Shown one piece after another: positions 21,869 to 31,127 of a stretch of DNA of 64,000 nt (its first letter is position 1; each line of letters begins with the position of its first letter). Both the position numbers and the translations under genes were made by a program. This stretch comes from Cafeteria roenbergensis. Lineage: Eukaryota; Sar; Bigyra; Bicosoecida; Cafeteriaceae. The stretch spans positions 1,116,001 to 1,180,000 of the forward strand of contig VLTN01000002.1 of the NCBI GenBank assembly GCA_008330645.1. The letters are read 5' to 3'. The notes below the pieces were generated by a model, which did not search any database, was not told the origin of the DNA, and worked only from the letters and a program-made list of their open reading frames with translations.

Positions 21869-24800
21869 ATGCATGGGACCTCCTCGTCCCGAGGTGGCAC
21901 CTCGCGAACGGCCGAGGGCAAAGAAAACGTCGGGCGCTCGAGAGATAAGACCGGCATTCCGCGCCTAGGCGGCCCCGCGTCTGCGACTGCAGCGCTCTCG
22001 AGCACCGGGGAGAGAAGCACCCAGAGCCGCAAGCGGCCAGCAGCCGACAGCTCGCTGGCGGCGAAGCGTGCCCGCGGGCCAGCCGGCAGGGATGCGTCAG
22101 CAACTCGCGGGACGCCGAGCTCCGTGCGGTCCGGCAGGTCTGCCACGAGCAGGAGGGCAGGCAAGCGCGCCGCGCGCGGCGACGACGGTGACGACGATGA
22201 CGACGACGACGGCTCGTCTGGGGCCGACTACTCTGCTGCGGCGCTGCCCTTCCTGCACCCGGTGGCGGAGCGCCTGCTCGAGGGGCCCGATTTCACCAAG
22301 GTCTTGGCCAGCAACCCGGCCCCAAAGCTCACGGACATTGGGATCAAGCGGCACGCCAACTACGCCACTGCTCTGAAGAAGCTGGTCGGCGAGCTCAAGT
22401 CCTCCGTCGTTGCCATGTGCGACCGCAGGGACGCCGCGCTCGGCGAGCTGGCTTCCATCGAGGGGCAGCTCCGCCGGGACAAGGACGACATGGCGGCCAA
22501 GAGGGTCGCGTTCGAGCGCCAGCAGGCAGAGCTCGACGCCGCCCGCAGCCACCAGCAGGCCCAGATCGACTCCCTCAAGGCCTCGCTCGGAGCCGAGCAG
22601 GCCGAGAACAAGGTCAAGTCGGAGGCCCTGTTCAACGCCACGGCCAGGGTGGAGGAGCTCGAGGGCCGCATGGAGGAGTCGGACGAGGCCATGGCGAACC
22701 TCCACGACAGCCTCGAGCGCAGCACATCCCGGGTCACTGCCTTGGAGGCAGAGCTGGCCGACATCAAGGCAGAGCTTGCGGAGCAGGTCGAGGCCCTCTC
22801 CGAGTCGGACCAGCGCATCAAGGAGATGAAGGCGGAGGCGGAGGCCCAGGCGGCCGAGGCGGAGGCCCGCCTCAGCGCGCTCCGCAGCAAGAGCGCCAGC
22901 GCCGCCGCGGAGCAGGAGCAGCGCACGGCAGAGCTGGTCGAGCAAGCCCAGGTGAGTCAGGCGACGTTCAGGACAAGCTTCGCAGGCGCCGGCTGGACGC
23001 CTGTGGCAAGCGCCTTGGCCCTGAAAACGCCGCCGCTGCAGCGCAGCGGCGGGGGGGAGGGGGGGGCGCATCGGTAGCAGCAAACCCGCACGCCGCAGCC
23101 CTTGTCACCAGCAGCTCCGCTCCCGCCCCTCGAGTCCCCGTCCGTGGCTTTGCCCGTGGGCATGATCGACTGCCAGTGTCCGCCTTGCTCCCCCCGCCGT
23201 CCCCACCCCCCGACCATCCGTTGGCACGCAGGAGGAGGCGTCAGCCGCCCGAGCGGAGGCGGCCACGCTCGAGGCCAGCCTGTCCCAGCTTCGCACGGTT
23301 CACTCAGAGGTGGAAGCCAGGCTGGCGGAGGAGGCTGCTGGGCGTCGCGATGCCGAGGCCAAGGCGACCCGCTTCGAGGAGAGGGCTGGCTACCTGCAGG
23401 AGCAAATCGGTGAGCGCGCCCCGCCCTCGCAGCGCACAACGCCGGCCCACCGGCCCGTCTTCCCGCCAACACGCCGGCCCACTGGCCGGCACGCGTCAGT
23501 TCTGTGCACGATAGCGGTTCGAGCGGCTCTCGTGCCGCGGCGAACGGGGGAGAGCGGTTGGGGCGTGTGCCAGCGCGAGCGCACACCGCCCCTGTTGGGC
23601 CCGCGTTGCCCCCCTCCCCCGCTCCCAGCCGCGCCCCAACCCCCCCCCACCCACCCAAATGGCCTCGCGCTTGGTTCTGTCGCGCCGCACCGCGCTGCCC
23701 GCAGGCCGGATGGAGCACTCGAACAAGGAGGTCCTCGACACGCTGCGCGAGAGCAAGGCTGACGCGGACACGCGCGCGAAGGAGGCCATGGACAAGTCCG
23801 AGCGCCTCCAGGGCGAGGCCAACGACGCCAAGGGCCGCCTGGCAGAGCTCCAGACGGCCAGCGTGCGCATGGAGGGCGAGCTGTCGGCGGTCAAGGGCGA
23901 GGAGGCCCGCCTGCGCAGCCAGCTGAGCACCACCGACGCGGCCCTGCAGGCGGCGACGAAGGACCTGGAGGAGGCCAGGGCGTCGGTGCACCGCCTGGAG
24001 GGGGAGGTCAAGTCCGCCGCGGAGGCCCTGGACAAGGCCTCGAGCGAGGCCGCGGCGCGGACCGCGTCCCTTGAGGAGCGCCTCGACGAGGCGCAGGGCC
24101 AGGCGGCCAGCGCGGAGGAGAACGTGGAGCGACTGACCAAGGAGCTGGAGGCCGCCAAGGCGGCCCTTGCGCAGCTGAAGGAGGAGAAGGAGGCGGCCAG
24201 CGCCCTTGCGCGCTCCGAGGCCGCGAGGGCAGACTCTCTCGGCGGCCAGCTTGCCGCGCTGCGGGACGCGGTGGGGCAGACTCAGGAGCAGCAGGCGTCG
24301 GCGCTCGTGACCGTGACGGCGGACAGGGACGGCCTGCGCTGCCGCCTCGCACGCATGGAGGACATGGAGCGGCGGCTCAACGAGGCCGAGGCCGAGGCCG
24401 CGGCGCTGCGGGACGACGTCTACGAGCTGCAGATGACCAGGCGCGGCCTCCACAACAAGATCCAGGACATGCGCGGCGCCATCCGGGTCTACGTCAGGGT
24501 GCGACCGGTGCTCTCTGGGGACCTGGAGGCAGAGGAGAAGGCCTCCCTCAAGGGCGACGGCGAGGCGCTCCGGATGGCCATGGACGACGTCCCCACCGCG
24601 GTGCGCTGCAGCGTGGACGGGGAGACGCTGGAGCTGTGCGCCAACACCACCCGGCTCACCAAGGCCGCCGTCGCCGCCGAGAACGCCAAGGCCGAGCGCC
24701 GCGCGTTCAAGTTCGACACCGTGTTCGGGCCCTCGGCCACGCAGCAGGACGTCTTCGATGACGTCAGCATGTTCGTGCAGTCGGCCCTCGACGGCTTCCA

Positions 24801-26190
24801 GGTGTGCCTCTTCAGCTACGGCCAGACCGGCTCGGGCAAGACCCACACGATGCAGGGCGGCGCGGGCGACGGCCGCGGCCTCATCCCCCGCAGCGTGGAA
24901 CAGATCCTCAAGACCACGCGGGAGATGCGGCGCCAGGGGTGGGTCTACACGCTGGAGGCGAGCTTCCTCGAGATCTACAACGAGACCGTGAGGGACCTCC
25001 TCGACCCCGCGGCGGGCTCCGCGGCCAAGGCCTCATTCAGCTCTGCTGGGTCCTCCTCGTCCTCCTCGTCGAGCTCTGGCCGGTCCCTCCCCATCCACTT
25101 CGACGCCAAGACTGGCCAGGCTGATGTGCCGGGCCTCACCAAGCGGCCCGTCGACTGCACCTCGGCCATCGACGATGTGCTCTCCACGGCGGCGGCGAGC
25201 CGCTCCGTCGCGTCCACGTCCATGAACGCCGTTTCCTCTCGCTCCCACAGCGTGTTCACGCTGCACATTCGAGGCGAGAACTCCCACAAGGGGGTGGTCG
25301 TCCGCGGCAAGCTCAACCTCTGCGACCTGGCCGGGTCCGAGCGCCTGGCCCGCTCCCAGGCCGAGGGAAGCCGCCTCCGGGAGACGCAGTCGATCAACAA
25401 GAGCCTCTCCAACCTCGCCGACGTCTTCACCTCCCTGGCCAAGAACTCAAGCCACGTCCCCTTCCGCAACAGCAAGCTCACCCACCTGCTGCAGCCCTGC
25501 TTCCGCGGGGACGGCAAGACCCTCATGCTCGTGAGCCTCTCGCCGACCACGGCATCCGCCCACGAGTCCCTCTGCTCGCTCCGCTTCGCAAGCCAGGTGG
25601 CTACCGTGCAGTCGGGTCAGGCCAAGAAGCAAATCTCCGCCTCGCAGCCTGGGGCCGCGGCCGCCGGTGCCGCGGCCGGCGCAGAGACGGCGGGCGACCT
25701 CGAGGCTGCGCCTGCGCCCGCCTCCTCGGCGTCCGTCTCCGCCACACCCGTGCGCCCCGCCGCGCCGCCCTCCGCGCCGTCGTCCGTCGCCTCCTCTGCC
25801 TCCACCGCTGCCTCGGCGAGAGCCGCACGCTCGGCCCGGGCGGGCGGGGTGCGGCCGCGCCCCGCCCTCGGAGCCTCCTCCTCCTCCTCCTCCTCCTCCC
25901 TCGCGCGGTCCCGCCTGGCTGCCGGGACGTCCTCCTCCAGCAGCTCGGCCACGCGCCGCGCCCGCCCGGGCACTGCCGGGCCGTCCTCTTCCAGCAGCTC
26001 GTCAACCTCGCGCGCTGGTTCGTCCACATCGCGCACTGGTTCGTCCACATCGCGTGCTGGCTCGTCCACTTCGCGCACCGGCTCTGCAGCGCGTTCGACA
26101 GTGCGCGGGCGCACCGCCGCGGCTGGCGCTGGCGCTGGCAGCTCCACCTTGCGAGGGATCCGCCTGAACAGCAGCATGTCTCGCCGCTGA
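21869..26190 (+). CDS. Kinesin-14, C-terminal motor (KIFC1/Ncd-like)
   Basis: Minus-end-directed microtubule motor, likely for spindle organisation. Exons 21869-22951, 23232-23409 and 23705-26190 give 1248 residues. The N-terminal tail is basic and Ser-rich, with a KEN box (residues 18-20) and a bipartite nuclear signal (RKRP...AAKRAR). A long coiled coil spans about 165-666. The neck RRGLHNKIQDMRGAIRVYVRVRP leads straight into the motor at about 680, the order that defines kinesin-14. Motor motifs: GQTGSGKTHTM (P-loop, about 794), NAVSSRSHSVF (switch I), LCDLAGSERL (switch II), and FRNSKLTHLLQPC. Past the motor (about 1060 on) comes a Ser/Ala/Arg tail with short repeats of TSRAGSS and TSRTGSS. 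The tail after the motor is longer than in animal KIFC1. Intron 2 contains an in-frame ATG (23659) that could mislead gene callers. Confidence 0.93.
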
Positions 26191-26350
26191 GCCCTGCACG
26201 CTGGCTGCACCGCTGGCGAGCGCGCGGGCCTGGCCAGCGACCGCGCCGCGGCCGGCATGGCTCGCGAGACCGAGGGCGGCGGCGGCGGCGCTTCACTTCG
26301 CCTTCATGCATGCGTTGGTCTGCACGCCCCTGCTGGAGGGCCTAGCGTGA

Positions 26351-26370
26351 GGGGGGGGGGTGGGGGGGGG
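26351..26370 (+). repeat. G-tract pair (G10-T-G9)
   Basis: Two homopolymer G runs split by one T, downstream of the kinesin gene. It could form a G-quadruplex or act as a polymerase pause site; that is inference. Confidence 0.8.
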
Positions 26371-26520
26371 CGATTGCTGCACTCCCTCGAGCCTGGGCCC
26401 CGATTGCCTGCGTGACACTCAGCTCTGCTTGGATAATGCCGATGCGTTTGTGGCGCTCACGGCAGCCGGCTCACGCGCAGGCACCAGACGGCCCACTGGC
26501 AGCTTGAAACCACACGCATA

Positions 26521-26561
26521 GACACACAAACACAGACACACACACACAGAGCGACAGACAC
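26521..26561. repeat. CA/TG tract with CACAAACAC core
   Basis: About 40 bp of near-perfect CA repeat on the + strand (GT-rich on the minus strand). It shares 21 consecutive bases with the tract at 31036-31068. Its GT strand lies downstream of the minus-strand gene ending at 26730. Confidence 0.85.
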
Positions 26562-26729
26562 GCGAAGAACAAAACACCTCATGGCAGCTGTGGGATCCGA
26601 GCGGCAGGGCACGGCGCGGCGCGCAGTCGCCGGAGGGACCGGAAGCCTTGCCCCCTGCCCACCCCATCGCTCGTAGCAGAGGGGGCCTGGCACGGCGCCC
26701 GACGGGCTGCGCCTGAAAGGCGGCGCCTC

Positions 26730-27556
26730 TCAGATGTCCAGCCCCTGGCGCCGGGCCTCGGCAAGGACCTCTGCCGGGTCGCCGTGGATGGAGCCGGCGG
26801 TGCGGTGGGTCATGCCCCTGTTGACCGCCTCGTTGCGCTTCATCGTGTCCTTGTGCATCTCGGAGCACTTGCGCATGAGCTCGGTCTCCCACGCGGGGGC
26901 GGCATCAGCGTGGACGCCCTCCACGAGCTCGTGCGGGTCTGAGTCGGGCGCCAAGCCCGCCCTGTCGGCCAGGGCCGCGCTCTCTAGCTGCTCGGGTGTC
27001 ATGTTGGACGGAAGGATGCCGAGCGGGGCCAGCCCCCGCGCGCGGCGCCGGTCGTTGAGGAGCGCGAGCGCGCCGTGCCCCTCGTCGCTGGAGACCTGCG
27101 CCACGTCCGTGCCCACGCGGAGGGCGGCCCTCTCCTTCTCCCGCGAGCCCACTACGGCGTTGAACCCCATGGGCACTCCCACTCCGACCAGCGTGAGGTT
27201 GATCGCAATGGACAGCTGCGGGGCGCCCGGCAAAGAAACAGCTGACGTGGTTCGACGATGCCGCAAAGGAGCCCCCGGGCGCCTGGAGCTCGCGCGTTCC
27301 ACGTTCCCATGCGCAGAAACGCGGGGCGGCGCAGGCACGCCGGGGAACGGGCATGCTAGAGGGGTAGGCGTTTCGCCAGCCGGGGTCGGTTTGGTCGGTC
27401 GCTCACCTGCGCGCCCGTGGCAGCTGAGTCCGGCCGCTGCCACCAGGGCTTGTTCTGCCGCAGGCCGAGCCGAGCCCGGACCTTGCTGCGCCAGACCACA
27501 TAGCGGTCAAGTCCCCTGGCAAGGACTGGGTCGACAACCCGTCGGACGAAGGCCAT
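26730..27556 (-). CDS. Unknown small membrane protein
   Basis: Two exons, 27407-27556 and 26730-27215, with a GTGAGC donor and CGCAG acceptor, give 211 residues. I do not recognise the family. Residues 1-50 are basic (RRVVDPVLARGL, WRSKVRARLGLRQNKPWW), as in a mitochondrial presequence or the cytosolic face of a membrane protein. A single hydrophobic stretch (LSIAINLTLVGVGVPMGFNAVV) begins exactly at the exon junction, residues 51-72. The rest is hydrophilic, mostly helical, and ends in DPAEVLAEARRQGLDI. The gene follows the SAL1 gene on the same strand with only 123 bp between them. The splice model is supported by the open frame and by the fit to the window's intron consensus, not by homology. 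Confidence 0.6.
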
Positions 27557-27679
27557 GGCCGCGCGGTTTGGGGGCTCCGAGTGCGCCGCCGCCGGGGGTT
27601 GCGATTGCGGCAGAGGCGGCGCAGGCGCAGCGGCGAGCTTCGATTGCCGCGGTCCAACGCCGCGAAGCTTCTCGGCGGG

Positions 27680-28972
27680 TCACTCAGAGCACTGCTTCAC
27701 AATCTCGATAATCGTCGCATGCGCGTCCGGACGGCACGCCGACGCCACAATGCCGGTCACCCCGCTGAGCAGGGCAGACTTGCCGAACGGCAACGCGCCG
27801 CCGAGCTCGTCAGTCACGGTGCCCCCCGCCGCCTGCAGCACCGCTGCCCCAGCGGCGTGGTCCCACACCTTCTCTTCGTATCCCGCCTGCGGAAAGCGCA
27901 GGTACAGGTGCGCGTCCCCTCGGGCAAGCAGCGCGTACTTGACCATGGAGTCCACCCGCAGCGGCTCGCCGCCCACGGCGGCGCGCTCCAGGATGTCCGA
28001 GGACCTGCGGTCCGCAGCGCCACACACGGTCACAGCCACACGCGCGAGATTGCCCGCGGGCAGCGGCGCGCGCTCGCGCGATTCCCGACACCGGCCCAGC
28101 TACGAGCGCGCGCGCGCCTGCGCTGACTCGGTGCGGAACCACTCGCTTGCGGCGGGCAAGGCTTACCGGGTCCTGTTGGAGTGCCCTGCCTCGTAGCTCT
28201 CGCACGCGCGCCACGACGAGGGCCGCGCCCGCGACTGAGACTCAACGCGCCGCCCGCCTGGCAGGAGCCCCCCGAGGCTGTCGGCCGCGCTGTCCACCAG
28301 CGCAGCAGCGGCGGCCGCGGACCTGGCGAGGTCCTCCGGGATAGGGAACTGCCAGCACCCGTGGCCCCGCAGGCCGACCAGGACGACGCCCCGCGCCCCG
28401 GGGGTGTCAGCTGGGTCGCCAATCACGGCCGCCTGGGGGAGGTTCGGGCAGGCCAGCACGCCCAACGACGGGTCCCCCGCCTCATCCAGGAGGCCAAGCC
28501 CGATCGCATACTGGTGCTTCGGCCCGCGCAGGAAGCCCTTGGTGCCGTCGATGGGGTCCAGCACCCACGCGCCCACGCCGGTCGTGCTCGACCGGTGCGC
28601 CGCGCGGAGGGCCTCAATGACGCCCTCTGGCCCCAGCTCCAGCAGGCCCTCGAGGCCCATGTTGGATGCCTCCACGATTGCCGAGAGCGTTGCGGCCTTG
28701 GAGGGGTCCGCGAGGCCGTCGGCGGCCTCCTCGCTGACCATGCGGACTTCAGACGCGCCCAACGCCGCCTGCAGCGTAGAGATCACGACCACCTCCGAGG
28801 CGAAATCTGCCACAGTCACCGGCGACGCGTCCGCCTTGGAACTGGCGGCCCCGGCGCGCGCAATGCTTGCCTGCAGACTTGTGGTGACTTTGGACGCGCG
28901 CAGCACGGCTTGGAGCGCGCTGGCCGCGACTCGGACGGACGCCGTCGACGCAGAGCGTGCCGCGCTTGCCAT
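27680..28972 (-). CDS. SAL1: 3'(2'),5'-bisphosphate nucleotidase (SAL1/HAL2 type)
   Basis: Li-sensitive Mg-dependent phosphatase that removes 3'-phosphate from PAP and PAPS, protecting sulfur metabolism and RNA exonucleases. Exons 28167-28972 and 27680-28004 give 376 residues (family about 355). Motifs: SPVTVADFASE near the N-terminus, MVSEEAAD with metal-binding Glu residues, DPIDGTKGFLRG (about 139) with the two Asp metal ligands, LGVLACPNLP, LRVDSMVKYALLARGDAHLYLRF and YEEKVWDHAAGAAVLQAAGG (about 316) with the third Asp. The donor is GTAAGC, the only GTAAG donor found in the window. The chosen ATG gives the normal family start; the frame stays open upstream but there runs into the SURF1 side of the shared promoter. 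Confidence 0.93.
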
Positions 28973-29153
28973 GGCCTCTCCCCGCTGGCTGGGCCCAGCG
29001 GCACCGGCGAGTGGGATGAAGCCGCAACGCTCGCGTGGCGGCACACGCTCGGCAACACTCGCCGCAGGCGCTCTGCCAGCCGGCTTGCAGCTGCGATGGC
29101 GGGTGCGGCACCTGTGTGGCGCCCGGCCGCCGACGCAGGAACCAAGCGCTCGC
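28973..29153. promoter_or_regulatory. Compact divergent promoter SAL1 / SURF1
   Basis: Only 181 bp separate the two start codons, so both promoters and 5' leaders must fit here or overlap. It is GC-rich, without a TATA box. Limits are the start codons. Confidence 0.55.
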
Positions 29154-30819
29154 ATGCTCGGACCAAGCGTGGTAGGCCGCGGAGCTCGCGGGCTCGCAAC
29201 GGCGGCCAAAGCGGCAGGCGGCGGCGCTGGCCGAGCGACTGGGCTCGCCGCCTTCGGCTCGCTGTGCGCGGCGACCTTTGGCCTGGGCGTGTGGCAGACC
29301 CTTCGGTACTTTGAGAAGTACGAGATGACTGAGAAGCGTGTGGAGCAGCTGGAGGACGAGCCGGTCGCGCTGTGGGACTTGGTGGGCTCGCTGCCGGCTC
29401 AGCTGAAAAGCGGCGACGTTCCCGCTCGCCGCGTGACGGTGTCCGGCAAGTTCGATACGGACCGAACGTTGCTCATCGGGCCCCGGCCTCCCCCCAAGGA
29501 CTTTCCCCGCGAGATGATGGGCGCCGACACCGCGGGCTTCCTCGTCGTGACCGTGTTTGTGGATGACGACGGGTGAGCTGCGCGTTCCGCGCCTGACGTG
29601 GAGGCGCCCTTGCCAGCCGCGCGTCTGACCGCGGTGCCACCGCCCCGTCCTGCAATGCACCATGAGCAATCCCCGTTCTCCAGCGGAGGCGGGGGGGGCG
29701 GCAGTGAGACGGGAGCGGGTATCGTGCGTTTCAACTCTTGCCGCGGCGCGACCCGATAACTGTTCGTCTGCGCTTGTCGCTGTTGGAGTTTGCCGCAGCC
29801 GCGAGGTCCTGGTCCACCGCGGGTGGGTGCCCCGGTCCAAGGCGTCGGGGGCGCCGTACGACTCCATGCAGGCCCGCGCGCGGGGCCACCGCAGCGTGGA
29901 GGGCGTGCTTCGAGGCTCTGAGCGCGTGAGACCTCGGCACCGCGCCGCCATGCCTTGCACATCACGCGGCGCGCGCGCAGTGGCAGCTCCCAGCAGCCTC
30001 AGCTCGGATGCGCTGCATTCGTAAAACACTGTGGGGGCGTGTGCCCGCTCCTCGCGCCCGCAACCGCGCGCTTGCACGCCCGCCCGAGGGCCGCCAACGC
30101 CTCGCTCCGCAGATGGGCAACTCCATCGGCGCGTCCGCCTCCTCAGACCAGATCCTCATGCTCGACATCCAGGCGGTGGGCGACGCGCTCTCGCTCAAGG
30201 ACAGCGCGGACGTCGACGCCCGTGCAGCAATGGTGGAGCAAATTCGTGAGTCGCCGCAGCAGACGGGGCCAACGCCGTCCGTCGCGCGCCGCCCCGCCGA
30301 CGCTTGCGCCCCGCCACGCCACATCGCCCGCGACCGAGACACGCCCCCTTCCCGCGGCTCTGCTGCTCCGCTGCCGCGGCTCCTCGCGTCACAACCCGCT
30401 TCGCAGGCCCTCTCGACCGCTCGGACCTGCCCTTCACGAAGCAGCTCGACGCCTTTCGCAACTTCTTCACGACGCCTACCACCCACATCACGTATGCGGC
30501 GACATGGTACACCCTGGCCATCATCGGAGCCATCCTCACCCGCCGCATGTTCGCCCCGTCGCGCAGCTCGCGCGTGCACGACGCCGTGTCGGACTACATG
30601 GTTCGCCAGGACAACGCCAGGCACACCAGGAAGGCCGGATCCGTGCTCATGGCCGTCCTGGGGGCGGGGACCTACGCGGGTGCGCGTGCGCCCGCCCCTC
30701 GCCAGCGGGAGCCGCTGACGGGCCCAGCATTGACCGCGTCTGTTCTCGTGCCTTGCCGCCCGACTGCCGAGGCGGGCACGCACGCCGCCCCGGCTGATGC
30801 ACCGACCGCTCGCGCCTGA
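29154..30819 (+). CDS. SURF1: SURF1-type cytochrome c oxidase assembly protein
   Basis: Inner mitochondrial membrane factor for cytochrome c oxidase assembly. Exons 29154-29572, 29799-29925, 30113-30245 and 30407-30819 give 363 residues. The N-terminus is a likely mitochondrial presequence (MLGPSVVGRGARGLATAAKAA), followed by TM1 with the family motif GLGVWQTLRY (about 44-53). Then come RRVTVSGKF, LLIGPRPPP, GFLVVTVF and VLVHRGWVPRSK. Exon 3 starts with an ATG that could be mistaken for a gene start, but the junction reads LRGSER then MGNSIGAS in frame and aligns with the region before the SURF1 C-terminus. TM2 is THITYAATWYTLAIIGAIL (about 250-268), equivalent to the HLxYxxTWY motif. About 100 extra residues follow TM2; an unseen last intron or a lineage-specific tail are both possible. 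Confidence 0.88.
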
Positions 30820-30959
30820 GCGCACCAAGCTGGTGATTGGGGCAAACTCGTTTGCCTCCCCCATCTTGTGGCAAGATCGCAATTGCGCGCTGTGCCGAGC
30901 CTTGCCGTAAGCGCCACTCAACACTCGGATGCAGGCGCTCACGCTTTGGCGGCAGCGGC

Positions 30960-30976
30960 GGGGGGGGGGGGGGGGG
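30960..30976 (+). repeat. G17 homopolymer
   Basis: Seventeen consecutive G about 140 bp past the SURF1 stop codon. The length may be uncertain in any assembly because such runs are hard to sequence. Confidence 0.85.
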
Positions 30977-31035
30977 CATTTGCAATCTGGCACGTCGTCG
31001 CACGGATCGCCAGAGTCAAGCACTGCTGCGCCCCC

Positions 31036-31068
31036 GCACACACAAACACAGACACACAGACACGCACC
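31036..31068. repeat. CA/TG tract with CACAAACAC core
   Basis: CA-rich tract, almost the same sequence as 26521-26561 (21 identical bases). Its GT-rich strand is the minus strand, 60-92 bp past the stop codon of the minus-strand gene that ends at 31128. Confidence 0.85.
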
Positions 31069-31127
31069 ACGCAGGAGCTATTGCTGCCGAATGGGCTCGG
31101 CACGCGCATGCGCCGCGACGAGCAGGG

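Larger units (their letters stand above)
26191..26729. other. Convergent 3' spacer kinesin-14 / small membrane protein
   Basis: 539 bp between facing stop codons. It holds a G-tract pair about 160 bp past the kinesin stop and a CA tract about 170-210 bp past the stop of the minus-strand gene (both listed separately). No coding region with family support was seen. Confidence 0.5.
30820..31127. other. Convergent 3' spacer SURF1 / large unknown protein
   Basis: 308 bp between facing stop codons. It has the same arrangement as the 26191-26729 spacer: a long G run past the + gene and a CA tract just past the - gene (both listed separately). No gene seen. Confidence 0.5.

Noticed and set aside
23659-23704. 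ATG at 23659 as the kinesin start
   Set aside because: It lies in an intron directly before a CGCAG acceptor; the upstream exons give a continuous coiled coil and an N-terminal tail typical of kinesin-14.
30113-30245. ATG at 30113 as the start of a separate gene (MGNSIGAS...)
   Set aside because: It follows a perfect CCGCAG acceptor, the reading phase joins exon 2 of SURF1, and the next exon carries the SURF1 C-terminal TWY motif.
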